Assembly: GCA_003645975.1 (NCBI GenBank)
Contig: QNDP01000002.1
Span: 1-22,495 of the forward strand
DNA from: Candidatus Hydrothermota bacterium
Lineage (GTDB): Bacteria > Hydrothermota > Hydrothermia > B15-G9
Reading direction: 5' to 3'
Length of the DNA stretch: 22,495 nucleotides
Shown here one piece after another: positions 14,153-21,116 of this stretch; positions within the stretch are counted from its first letter, which is position 1, and every line of letters begins with the position of its first letter. The translations under genes and the position numbers were made by a program. The notes beneath the pieces were generated by a model that was given only the letters and a program-made list of their open reading frames with translations, did no database searches and was not told where the DNA came from.

Positions 14153-14584
14153 ATGGCTATGAGCGAGAAAGAAAAGCTTCAATGGCGGATATGGCCGATG
14201 AAGGACAGGAAAAAGTTGGCGATCTTTGTGTCCGTAGTCTTTCCGTTCCTTTTGGTGGTCTATCTCACATCCGGGATCTATTGGACCGTCTTTTCGATCA
14301 TTGTGTTTGCATTTTCGCTCGGCCAGTTTCTCACTCCTACCACATACATCCTTGATCAAGAAGGCGTTACAGTCAAAAGGCCGTTTTATACACTGAAAAA
14401 GCCCTGGAGCGCTTTCAAGAGATACGAAGTTGACAAAAACGGTGTCTTCCTCAGTCCGTTCTCAAAGCCGCGGAGGATCGAGGCGTATCGTGGCATCTAT
14501 CTGATCGCACACAAAAACAGGGATGAAGTAGCGGATTTTGTCAAAAAGATATTCGAGGCCAAAGGGAAGAGAAGCGAAAAGTGA
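14153..14584 (+). CDS. Small membrane protein with two helices and PH-like cytoplasmic domain
   Basis: This 143-residue protein has a short charged N-terminus, two hydrophobic segments forming a hairpin (about 21-40 and 44-60), then a soluble part whose strand pattern resembles bacterial PH-like domains: TYILDQEGVTVKRPFYTLKKPWSAFKRY, GVFLSPFSKPRRIE, YRGIYLI and a final helix DEVADFVKKIF. Proteins of this layout are widespread and mostly uncharacterised. It begins 23 bases after the tandem-domain membrane protein, so the two are probably co-transcribed and may meet in the inner membrane. The ribosome-binding site is weak (AAGG about 12 bases upstream); a second ATG at 14159 is an alternative start. 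No catalytic residues are evident. Confidence 0.8.
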   Translation: MAMSEKEKLQWRIWPMKDRKKLAIFVSVVFPFLLVVYLTSGIYWTVFSIIVFAFSLGQFLTPTTYILDQEGVTVKRPFYTLKKPWSAFKRYEVDKNGVFLSPFSKPRRIEAYRGIYLIAHKNRDEVADFVKKIFEAKGKRSEK

Positions 14585-14700
14585 GAGCAAAATCCATACT
14601 TACGCGCACCAAACTGCCCGGCATCGATCACACACTTAACCCATATTTTGGTTGTGGCATCGGTGTGTAAGGGCACGTCAATATTTTTGGTGTAATCCAT
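14497..14700 (-). CDS. Possible small ORF or truncated gene start
   Basis: The minus-strand ATG at 14700 is preceded by CGAGGAGGTG, a strong SD at normal spacing, in a region otherwise without a gene. The first ~38 codons (MDYTKNIDVPLHTDATTKI...) lie in the intergenic space; the remainder is antisense to the end of the PH-like gene. It could be a genuine 67-residue protein, but the second half looks like read-through, so the surviving 5' end of a deleted gene is equally likely. No family recognised. Confidence 0.3.
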   Translation of the reverse strand: MDYTKNIDVPLHTDATTKIWVKCVIDAGQFGARKYGFCSHFSLLFPLASNIFLTKSATSSLFLCAIR

Positions 14701-14808
14701 TTCAAAACACCTCCTCGAATTCGTAAATCGGGCAGTTTTCCAGATTTATGTTGAAATCGTCATGGATTACCTTAAAACTAAGGCTCTCAATCAAAAGGAG
14801 GTTGTCGC
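14585..14808. other. Intergenic region with inverted repeats
   Basis: Besides the minus-strand ORF start, this stretch holds a 10-bp perfect inverted repeat (AAACTGCCCG at 14611-14620, CGGGCAGTTT at 14729-14738) and a 9-bp one (GTAATCCAT at 14692-14700, ATGGATTAC at 14762-14770). The latter makes a plus-strand frame starting at 14762 that encodes MDYLKTKALNQKEVVA and stops at 14810-14812, overlapping the next gene's start as ATGA. I see no clear promoter. Confidence 0.4.
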
Positions 14809-16254
14809 ATGAGATGTTCATCGAATCTGCTGGGACGCACGATGATAGTCTTGTTATTGATGCCGTCATTGGTGTTGGCAAGTGGATTCAAACTTTCAGG
14901 AGTCGGCCCTGTTGGGCTTTCGATAGGCGGAGGCGGCGCTAATGCGTTTATAACCGATTGGAGTTCAATTTATTGGAATCCAGCCGCTCTTGCCTACAGC
15001 AGACCACACACCGCCAACATCGGCCTGACAAACGTGCTGCCGTTCAGCGAGTATCAACCACAGACCGGAATTCTCGGATACGACGGGCCTTACTCGATGC
15101 GCGAAAAGGTGCGCACGAAATATCAGGAGTTCCTGATCCCCAGTCTCGGATTCACCTTCGGGTCGGTCGGCCCGCTCGACGGCACAGGGTTCGCCCTCTT
15201 CGTCCCATTCGGACTCGGCACATCCTACGACCTCTATGACCCACCGATAGGCTACTATCTGAGCTATGATCCCGACAGTTTCGCACCGCCGCAGTTCCCG
15301 AAATACGATTGGGAGAGTTCGATCCAAGTGGTCGCAGCATGGGTCGGCGTCGCAAAAGAGGTGTCAAACGGCCTGTCAATCGGTCTTGCAGCAGGGCCGA
15401 CCTTCGCATCGATGAAGTTCAGGAAGGTCAAATTCATCGATCCGGCTTTGATTGACACACAGGCCGCAAGGCTGCCGATCCAATATCGGCTTTTCCCGAT
15501 CGACACCTACATCGAGGGCAAATCGACCAGTTTCGGTCTCGGTTTCGGCATTCGATACGAACCCGTTGAGAAGCTGACCATTGGCTTTTCAGGACATTAC
15601 TATCTGCCCGTCGAGCTGAACGGCGATGCGGCTGCTGCCCTGTATCTCCCTCGCAACGATACACTTGTCTCGATGGCCGGCGATGACCCGAATGTCGCTC
15701 TCATGTTCTCGGGTCAGGTGATGGAAAGCCGCGGCACTTTCGACGCAACATTCAAGTTGCCTTATGACATATCGTTAGGCCTTGCCTATGAGGTAAGTCC
15801 CAAACTGCTCATCGGGCTGGGCGCCGAATACACTTTCCACTCCGTTTTCGACATCGTCGAGGCCGAATTCGAGGATCTGTCTATCATGGAGCAGCCTATC
15901 GAACGGGACACGATAAAGGCTTACTGGAAAAACACTTTAAAGCTCAGCGCAGGCGCACAGTGGAAACTCGGCGGCGCACATCTGCGGTTCGGCGTCTATT
16001 ACGAGGGTTCGCCGATTCCGGATTCCACCTTCACGCCGTTGATTCCCGACACGGGCGACAAACTCAGCTTCAACATCGGAAGCGACCTGCAAATTGCTCG
16101 GAATCTGACTCTTTTCGCACATTACGAATACATCTACATGCCGGACAAAGAGGTAGCTCGCGATGCGGATTACAGCTACCTTTCGCCCAACATGCCCGGC
16201 AAATACGCAGCGAATGTCAACGCTGTAACGCTTGGATTGGGCTATGCGTTTTAA
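14809..16254 (+). CDS. FadL/OmpP1/TodX-family outer membrane transport protein
   Basis: A 481-residue outer-membrane channel of the FadL family, which lets hydrophobic compounds such as long-chain fatty acids or hydrocarbons cross the outer membrane. A signal peptide is visible (hydrophobic MIVLLLMPSLVLASG; cleavage likely after LAS). The mature N-terminus GFKLSGVGPVGLSIGGGGANAFITDWSSIYWNPAALA matches the FadL plug/hatch signature with its NPAAL motif. Many amphipathic strands follow, and the protein ends VTLGLGYAF with the C-terminal Phe used for barrel insertion. AAGGAGG at 14795-14801 sits seven bases before the ATG. A lipoprotein esterase follows 18 bases later, suggesting uptake and hydrolysis of an esterified or lipid substrate, which is inference. 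Confidence 0.9.
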   Translation: MRCSSNLLGRTMIVLLLMPSLVLASGFKLSGVGPVGLSIGGGGANAFITDWSSIYWNPAALAYSRPHTANIGLTNVLPFSEYQPQTGILGYDGPYSMREKVRTKYQEFLIPSLGFTFGSVGPLDGTGFALFVPFGLGTSYDLYDPPIGYYLSYDPDSFAPPQFPKYDWESSIQVVAAWVGVAKEVSNGLSIGLAAGPTFASMKFRKVKFIDPALIDTQAARLPIQYRLFPIDTYIEGKSTSFGLGFGIRYEPVEKLTIGFSGHYYLPVELNGDAAAALYLPRNDTLVSMAGDDPNVALMFSGQVMESRGTFDATFKLPYDISLGLAYEVSPKLLIGLGAEYTFHSVFDIVEAEFEDLSIMEQPIERDTIKAYWKNTLKLSAGAQWKLGGAHLRFGVYYEGSPIPDSTFTPLIPDTGDKLSFNIGSDLQIARNLTLFAHYEYIYMPDKEVARDADYSYLSPNMPGKYAANVNAVTLGLGYAF

Positions 16255-16272
16255 AAAACGGAGGGCACGGCG

Positions 16273-17472
16273 ATGAAAACTAAGATCTTGGTGTTAAGTG
16301 TTTTGGCGGCCATTTTGGCCTTTACAGCGTGCCAAAAATGGGAGGAGGTTGAAAAACCTGAAATCCTTGAGGGCACGCTCGTTATAGACTCAGTTGTATC
16401 ACATTTGACCATGCCCGGAAGTGAGGAAGTCCGTTACATGCTGGTGTATCTTCCGCCAAACTACGACACGACAAAGAGATACCCGGTCATTTACCTGCTG
16501 CATGGATATGGTGGAAACCACATGACGCTTCAGGCAGTTGAGGATGTTAAATCGATAGCTGACTACCTCATTTCGACTGGAGCGATGCCCGAAGCGATAA
16601 TCGTAACACCTGACGCATCAAATGACTTGGGTGGAAGCTTTTACACAAATTCGATGTATAACAGCATACCGGTGTTCGGACTGTTCGAGAATTACATCAT
16701 CTACGAGGTAATTCCGCATATCGACTCGACTTACAGCACGATAGCCTCACAGGAAGGTCGGGCAATTGTCGGGATCTCGATGGGCGGCTACGGCGCTGCA
16801 AAACTCGGCATCAAACATTCGGATATGTTCAAGGCGATCGGAATCCATTCAGGACCGGTGTCTTTCGAGAGGTTTCTCGATCCGATTCCAGACTTCGGCG
16901 GCAACCTGATCGACATAATCCTCGCCGAAAACGGCGGCGAACTCCATTATCCTGATGTGCTTCAACGGCTTGGTCCTGATTATCCGTTCACGACCATGCT
17001 TTTTGCACAGGCCGCCGCTTTCACGCCCAAGTTGGATATGTTTGAGAATTTTGACACTCTCAACTGCGAATTTCCGCTCGCAAGCGTCACGGGCGACACC
17101 TGCGGCCCCGGAATGCTCTGTGTCGGTGTAAGGCTCCCGTTCGACTATCAGGGCAACACAAACGACCTTCTCGATGTGTGGCTTACCGAGCACAATCCGC
17201 GCTGGCTGCTCGACCAATACGCCGACCAGTTGTCGGCAAACGGGGTGGCGTTTTATGTCGATTGCGGTGCACAGGACGAGCTTTTCCTGACATCGCATGC
17301 GCAGGATTTCGCCGAAGGTCTGGAGCAACACGGTCTAACCTACGAATCCGAGATATTTGCGGACGCACCGGGCTATCCCGCAGATGAGTTCCCGCCACTC
17401 CACTCAACCCACTTCCAGCTCCGATTGAAAAACTCGTTGATATTCGTCGGACAATACCTTGCAACCCAGTAA
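16273..17472 (+). CDS. Lipoprotein esterase, alpha/beta hydrolase (esterase D-like)
   Basis: The N-terminus is a lipoprotein signal with lipobox ending FTAC and lipidated C20; the +2 residue is Gln, so outer-membrane retention is likely by the usual Asp rule. The rest is an alpha/beta-hydrolase of the putative esterase/antigen-85-like group: YLPPNYDTTKRYPVIYLLHGYGG (60-81) carries the oxyanion-hole loop, GISMGG (167-172) holds nucleophile S169, and D335 (GAQDELF) with H380 (LHSTHFQ) are likely partners. An insert of about 100 residues between S169 and D335 contains three cysteines (C265, C277, C283). GGAGG precedes the ATG. The substrate is unknown; its position behind a FadL-type channel suggests a lipidic or acyl ester. 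Confidence 0.88.
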   Translation: MKTKILVLSVLAAILAFTACQKWEEVEKPEILEGTLVIDSVVSHLTMPGSEEVRYMLVYLPPNYDTTKRYPVIYLLHGYGGNHMTLQAVEDVKSIADYLISTGAMPEAIIVTPDASNDLGGSFYTNSMYNSIPVFGLFENYIIYEVIPHIDSTYSTIASQEGRAIVGISMGGYGAAKLGIKHSDMFKAIGIHSGPVSFERFLDPIPDFGGNLIDIILAENGGELHYPDVLQRLGPDYPFTTMLFAQAAAFTPKLDMFENFDTLNCEFPLASVTGDTCGPGMLCVGVRLPFDYQGNTNDLLDVWLTEHNPRWLLDQYADQLSANGVAFYVDCGAQDELFLTSHAQDFAEGLEQHGLTYESEIFADAPGYPADEFPPLHSTHFQLRLKNSLIFVGQYLATQ

Positions 17473-17540
17473 TGTCTTGACGCAGGATGTTCAGGAGCGA
17501 CAGGTTGGATGGGGGGTAACTTGTTCAATTGGAGGTTGTT

Positions 17541-18188
17541 ATGCCGAAATCCGAGAGAAGCAAGGTCGAAGTCGAAGGCTTTGAGGCGAAATACTACGAC
17601 CAAATGATGTGGATCCTGACGCTCGGCCAATACCAACGGCTCATCAGACGGGCGGTTAAGGACACCGGTGTAAAACTGGGCGACCATGTGCTCGAATTTG
17701 GGTGCGGAACTGGCATTGCGGCTGTGGAGTTTGCGAAGCTGATCGGCAACGACGGCCGATATGTCGGACTCGATGTCTCGGAAATCATGCTGGAGAAGGC
17801 GCGCAAAAAGTGCCGAGATTTCAAGAATTTCAAATTTTTGAACATGCGCATCGAGGAGCATCTGCCTTTCGAGAACGAGTTCGATGTCGGATTCATGTCG
17901 TTCGTATTTCACGGCTTGGAGATGCCGGACAGGATCGCCGTGTTGAGAAATGCGTTCAAGGCGCTGAAGGACGGCGGACGCATGTGCATCTTCGACTATG
18001 CGCATTTCGATGTGGAAAAGAGCCCGTTTCCTGTGAAGTATTTCATTTTGAACATCGAATGTCCGCTCGCCGCCGAATTCATAGCTTTGGATTTGAAAGA
18101 CCTTTTTGAATCCGTTGGATTTACGGACTACACGGAAAAACTTTATGCCAAAGGGTATCTGCGGCTTGCCTGTGGTTCTAAAAGATGA
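17541..18188 (+). CDS. Class I SAM-dependent methyltransferase (UbiE-like)
   Basis: A 215-residue methyltransferase with a single Rossmann-like domain. Motif I is VLEFGCGTGIAAVEF (about 50-64), the acidic residue binding the SAM ribose is D78 in GLDVS, and FDVGFMSFVFHGLE is the motif IV region. The fold pattern matches UbiE/Methyltransf_11 proteins acting on small molecules, quinones or lipids. The start is ATG 17541, five bases after GGAGG (17531-17535), and not the TTG at 17529 that overlaps that SD. It lies 68 bases after the esterase gene with no visible terminator, so shared transcription is possible. A terminator-like hairpin (18253-18281) follows. Substrate unknown. Confidence 0.88.
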   Translation: MPKSERSKVEVEGFEAKYYDQMMWILTLGQYQRLIRRAVKDTGVKLGDHVLEFGCGTGIAAVEFAKLIGNDGRYVGLDVSEIMLEKARKKCRDFKNFKFLNMRIEEHLPFENEFDVGFMSFVFHGLEMPDRIAVLRNAFKALKDGGRMCIFDYAHFDVEKSPFPVKYFILNIECPLAAEFIALDLKDLFESVGFTDYTEKLYAKGYLRLACGSKR

Positions 18189-18252
18189 AGTTTTTATGTC
18201 TCAACGAAATTCGCAGGTCAGCATTTGCATTCCCTCAACTTACCTCTTAAAC

Positions 18253-18281
18253 AGATCTCCAAAATTTCGGAGATTTTCTTT
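18253..18281 (+). terminator. Intrinsic terminator candidate after the methyltransferase gene
   Basis: AGATCTCC (18253-18260) pairs with GGAGATTT (18269-18276), eight pairs with one G-U and an 8-base loop; the stem runs into TTTTCTTT. It separates the methyltransferase transcript from the accD promoter 22 bases further on. Confidence 0.6.
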
Positions 18282-18302
18282 GTTCCCAACGGGTTGCAGT
18301 GT

Positions 18303-18332
18303 TTGACACCAAAATTAAGGAACGGATATAAT
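18303..18332 (+). promoter_or_regulatory. Consensus sigma-70 promoter of accD
   Basis: TTGACA (18303-18308), 18 bases, then TATAAT (18327-18332): both hexamers are perfect. Only six bases separate the -10 box from the accD ATG (18339), so transcription should start at or within a base or two of the start codon. Confidence 0.85.
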
Positions 18333-18338
18333 AAGCGC

Positions 18339-19190
18339 ATGCTTCCATTCTTTAGAAGACGCTCAAAACCCACACTGCCTGATATAGAGCGTGAGCGGAA
18401 AGGCCCACCAGAAGGTCTTTGGTTCAAATGTGATGGCTGTGGTGAGATGCTTTATAGATCTCAATTGGAGAAAAACTTATGGGTATGCCCTCATTGTGGC
18501 CATCACTTCCGCATAGGAGCTGGCAAATACAAGGAGATCTTGTTGGACAACAAGGAGTTCGATGAGGAGATTGCGCCCAACCTAACTTCGCTCGACCCAC
18601 TTGGATTTCCTGACTACAAGGCAAAAATCGAGAAATCGATGCGAAAGACGGGATTGAAGGAGGCTGCGATCGCAGGTGTCGGGCGTATCGGCAACCGTAA
18701 GATCGTGCTGTTCATAACGGATTTCGGATTTATCGGTGGTTCAATGGGTTCTGTCGTGGGAGAGAAGTTCTATCGTGCTGCAAGAAAGGCCATCGAACTC
18801 AAGGTGCCTATGATTGCAGTTACCGCATCGGGTGGCGGCGCAAGGATGCACGAAGGCATCATCTCGTTGATGCAGATGGTCAAAACGAGTCTCGGCGTTT
18901 TGGAGATGAAGGAAGCGGGCATCCCATACATCGTCGTCCTGACCCATCCGACGATGGGTGGCGTGATGGCCTCTTTCGCTTCGCTCGGAGATGTGCTCAT
19001 CGCAGAACCGAAAGCGCTGCTTGGATTCGCAGGGCCACGCGTCATCAGAGACACGATAAAACAAGAACTTCCTGAAGGATTCCAGCGCTCGGAATTCCTG
19101 CTTGAACATGGAATGGTCGATATGGTTCTGAACCGCAAGGAACTTAAGGACACGATCATTAGAATCTTGGACATTTTGGAGGGAAATTGA
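18339..19190 (+). CDS. accD: Acetyl-CoA carboxylase carboxyltransferase subunit beta
   Basis: AccD pairs with AccA to move carboxyl from carboxybiotin to acetyl-CoA, giving malonyl-CoA for fatty-acid synthesis. The N-terminal zinc ribbon has cysteines C31, C34, C50 and C53 within FKCDGCGEMLY...VCPHCGHHF. The crotonase-like carboxyltransferase core follows, with DFGFIGGSMGSVVGEK, ASGGGARMHEG (oxyanion region) and HPTMGGVMASFASLGD. The 283-residue length from ATG 18339 is normal. An in-frame ATG at 18225 would add 38 residues without any AccD similarity, upstream of a terminator and the promoter, so it is rejected. No SD precedes ATG 18339; the promoter position predicts a leaderless mRNA. accA is not in the window. 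Confidence 0.95.
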   Translation: MLPFFRRRSKPTLPDIERERKGPPEGLWFKCDGCGEMLYRSQLEKNLWVCPHCGHHFRIGAGKYKEILLDNKEFDEEIAPNLTSLDPLGFPDYKAKIEKSMRKTGLKEAAIAGVGRIGNRKIVLFITDFGFIGGSMGSVVGEKFYRAARKAIELKVPMIAVTASGGGARMHEGIISLMQMVKTSLGVLEMKEAGIPYIVVLTHPTMGGVMASFASLGDVLIAEPKALLGFAGPRVIRDTIKQELPEGFQRSEFLLEHGMVDMVLNRKELKDTIIRILDILEGN

Positions 19191-19193
19191 GAC

Positions 19194-20306
19194 ATGGCAC
19201 GCGTCGATCTCGTAAATGTAACCAAAATTTTTGAAAGAGGAAACATCGGTGTCAAAGATGTTACTTTTACTGTCGAGGACGGCGAGTTTGCGGTCATTCT
19301 CGGCCCTTCGGGATGTGGAAAAACGACGACTTTGAGACTAATCGCTGGACTCGAAGAGGTTACAAACGGCGAAATCTACATCGGTGGAAAACTTGTGAAC
19401 AATGTGCCGCCGAAGGACAGGGACATAGCGATGGTGTTCCAGAACTACGCACTTTATCCGCACATGAGCGTGTTCGACAACATGGCGTTTGGCCTCAAAA
19501 TGCGCAAAGTTCCCAAACCGGAGATAGTTAAAAGGGTGCATGAGGCTGCGAAGATACTCGGAATCGAGCATCTGCTTGACAGGAAGCCCCGTGAACTCTC
19601 AGGTGGCCAGCGTCAGCGTGTCGCTCTCGGCCGTGCCATTGTCCGAAATCCCAAAGTCTTCCTTTTCGATGAGCCTCTGTCGAACCTCGATGCCAAGATG
19701 CGCGTCCGTATGCGCGCAGAACTCGCCAAGCTCCACAAAAAACTTCAAGCGACCTCGATCTATGTTACACACGATCAGGTTGAGGCTATGACATTGGGCG
19801 ACAAGATTATCCTCATGAAGGACGGTGAGGTGCAACAGATCGCCGATCCGCTCAGCTTGTATCACAGCCCTGTCAACAAATTCGTCGCCGGATTCATCGG
19901 ATCGCCTCCAATGAACTTCTTTGAGGGAGAGATAGCGGAGGAGAAGGGCGAACTGCTTTTCGTATCGCAAGACTTCAGGTTGCGGATACCGAGCGATAAG
20001 GCCGCAAAACTTCAGGAAAGAGGTGCGGGCGTGAAGGTCTATCTCGGATTGCGCCCCGAATATATCTATCCTGCAAACCTCCTAAAGGCCGACGAACAGG
20101 ATGTCGAACGGGTTCGTGCAAAGGTGGACTTCACGGAAACGCTTGGAAACGAGATCCTTCTGTATTGCAAGACGGAGAATCACTCCTTTATTTCTCGGAT
20201 TCCTCCATATAATCCTCCGAAGGAAGGTGAGGAATTAGAACTGGTGTTTGACATGAAGAAATGCCATATCTTCGACTTTGAGACCGAACGAAATTTAACC
20301 CTTTAA
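19194..20306 (+). CDS. ABC transporter ATP-binding protein, MalK/UgpC/MsmX type
   Basis: A 370-residue ATPase of the carbohydrate-uptake (CUT1) group. Motifs: Walker A GPSGCGKTT (37-45), Q-loop VFQNYALYPHM (Q83), signature LSGGQRQRVALGRA (135-148), Walker B VFLFDE (155-160), D-loop SNLDAKMR and H193 in VTHDQVEAM. The C-terminal region (about 235-370) is the OB/TOBE regulatory domain of MalK-like subunits, with LGLRPEY. It would energise import of sugars or glycerol phosphate across the inner membrane. It begins three bases after accD, with GGAGG just before, so the two are translated from one mRNA. No permease or binding-protein gene lies in the window, so it may serve several transporters, as MsmX does. 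The substrate cannot be read from sequence. Confidence 0.93.
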   Translation: MARVDLVNVTKIFERGNIGVKDVTFTVEDGEFAVILGPSGCGKTTTLRLIAGLEEVTNGEIYIGGKLVNNVPPKDRDIAMVFQNYALYPHMSVFDNMAFGLKMRKVPKPEIVKRVHEAAKILGIEHLLDRKPRELSGGQRQRVALGRAIVRNPKVFLFDEPLSNLDAKMRVRMRAELAKLHKKLQATSIYVTHDQVEAMTLGDKIILMKDGEVQQIADPLSLYHSPVNKFVAGFIGSPPMNFFEGEIAEEKGELLFVSQDFRLRIPSDKAAKLQERGAGVKVYLGLRPEYIYPANLLKADEQDVERVRAKVDFTETLGNEILLYCKTENHSFISRIPPYNPPKEGEELELVFDMKKCHIFDFETERNLTL

Positions 20307-20310
20307 TTTA

Positions 20311-21015
20311 TCAGAAGATGATTCGGAACTCGTTTGTATAGATGTTGAACCGTTGACCTCGAAGGAAGCCGATCAGTGTGATTCCTGCCTCTTCAGCAAG
20401 TTCTATTGCTCCTTCACTTGGTGCGGAAATCGATGCTATTATCGGCACTCCGAGAACCAAGAATTTTCTGAGGAGCGGGCTAACCATCCTTGACGACATT
20501 ATGACTATGTCCGGATGGATGGATTTCGTGAAGGCCGAGCCGATGAGCTTATCAGCCACATTCCAACGGGATATGTCCTCGTAAAATGATACGATCTCGC
20601 CGTTCGATATGAGTGCGCCGGTGTGGGTGCTTGCGGTTTCGCGGTAGATCCATGCAAGCGATCGGAATTTGTTTGAGAATGTTATGAGTTTCCACGCCTT
20701 GACCGAAAAGTCCTTGAGCGGTCGGCGCAAAAGCCTTTCGGATTGAGCCTGTTCGCCGTTCGCCTCGATTTTATCGCCCTTGACATTTATCTGGTGAATA
20801 TCTCCTGGAGAAGCGACCAGTCCACGAGATATCAGGTGTCCGATGGTGAACTCAACGAGGTTGCATCTTGTGATCAGGCCACTGAAAACGAGCTCTCCAT
20901 TCCAAAAAAGTTTTATGCTGGACTCGACCAACACATCGTCCAACATCTCCTCGACTGTCCCTGCATCAAAACGAACAATACGCCTTTTAACGATTTGAGG
21001 TGGACATTCGCCCAT
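20311..21015 (-). CDS. fdhD: FdhD-family protein lacking the CxxC loop
   Basis: FdhD carries sulfur from a cysteine desulfurase to the molybdenum/tungsten-bisMGD cofactor of formate dehydrogenase. The fold is recognisable: TRCNLVEFTIGHLISRGLV (49-67), ETASTHTGALISNGE, YEDISRWNVADKLIG (145-159), SSRMVSPLLRK, SAPSEGAIELAEEAGITLIGF (197-217) and NIYT near the end. The catalytic CxxC loop of classic FdhD, expected around 85-110, has no cysteine; the only cysteines are C4 and C51. The TGG-H motif is altered to TASTH, and the usual GRHN appears as SRWN. The protein is 234 residues, shorter than E. coli FdhD (about 277). AGGAGGG precedes the ATG. I infer a divergent or repurposed paralogue. No formate dehydrogenase gene is in the window. 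Confidence 0.85.
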   Translation of the reverse strand: MGECPPQIVKRRIVRFDAGTVEEMLDDVLVESSIKLFWNGELVFSGLITRCNLVEFTIGHLISRGLVASPGDIHQINVKGDKIEANGEQAQSERLLRRPLKDFSVKAWKLITFSNKFRSLAWIYRETASTHTGALISNGEIVSFYEDISRWNVADKLIGSAFTKSIHPDIVIMSSRMVSPLLRKFLVLGVPIIASISAPSEGAIELAEEAGITLIGFLRGQRFNIYTNEFRIIF

Positions 21016-21041
21016 TTTTGACCCTCCTAAATTTTTTCAAA

Positions 21042-21063
21042 GATTGAACCAAAATGTTCAATC
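21042..21063. repeat. Perfect 8-bp inverted repeat upstream of the FdhD-like gene
   Basis: GATTGAAC (21042-21049) and GTTCAATC (21056-21063) flank CAAAAT. It lies between the end of the EnvC-like gene and the FdhD start on the minus strand, 27-48 bases before that start. On that strand CTTTGAAAAAATTT follows, a poor U-tract. It may be an operator, an attenuator or a weak terminator. Confidence 0.45.
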
Positions 21064-21116
21064 GGTCAGTTGAATGCCATGATAAATCAAGGACAGGTTT
21101 TCAACAAACTCTGCTT

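Noticed and set aside
18225..18338. 38-residue N-terminal extension of accD
   Set aside because: It has no AccD similarity and crosses a terminator-like hairpin and a perfect promoter, so ATG 18339 is preferred.
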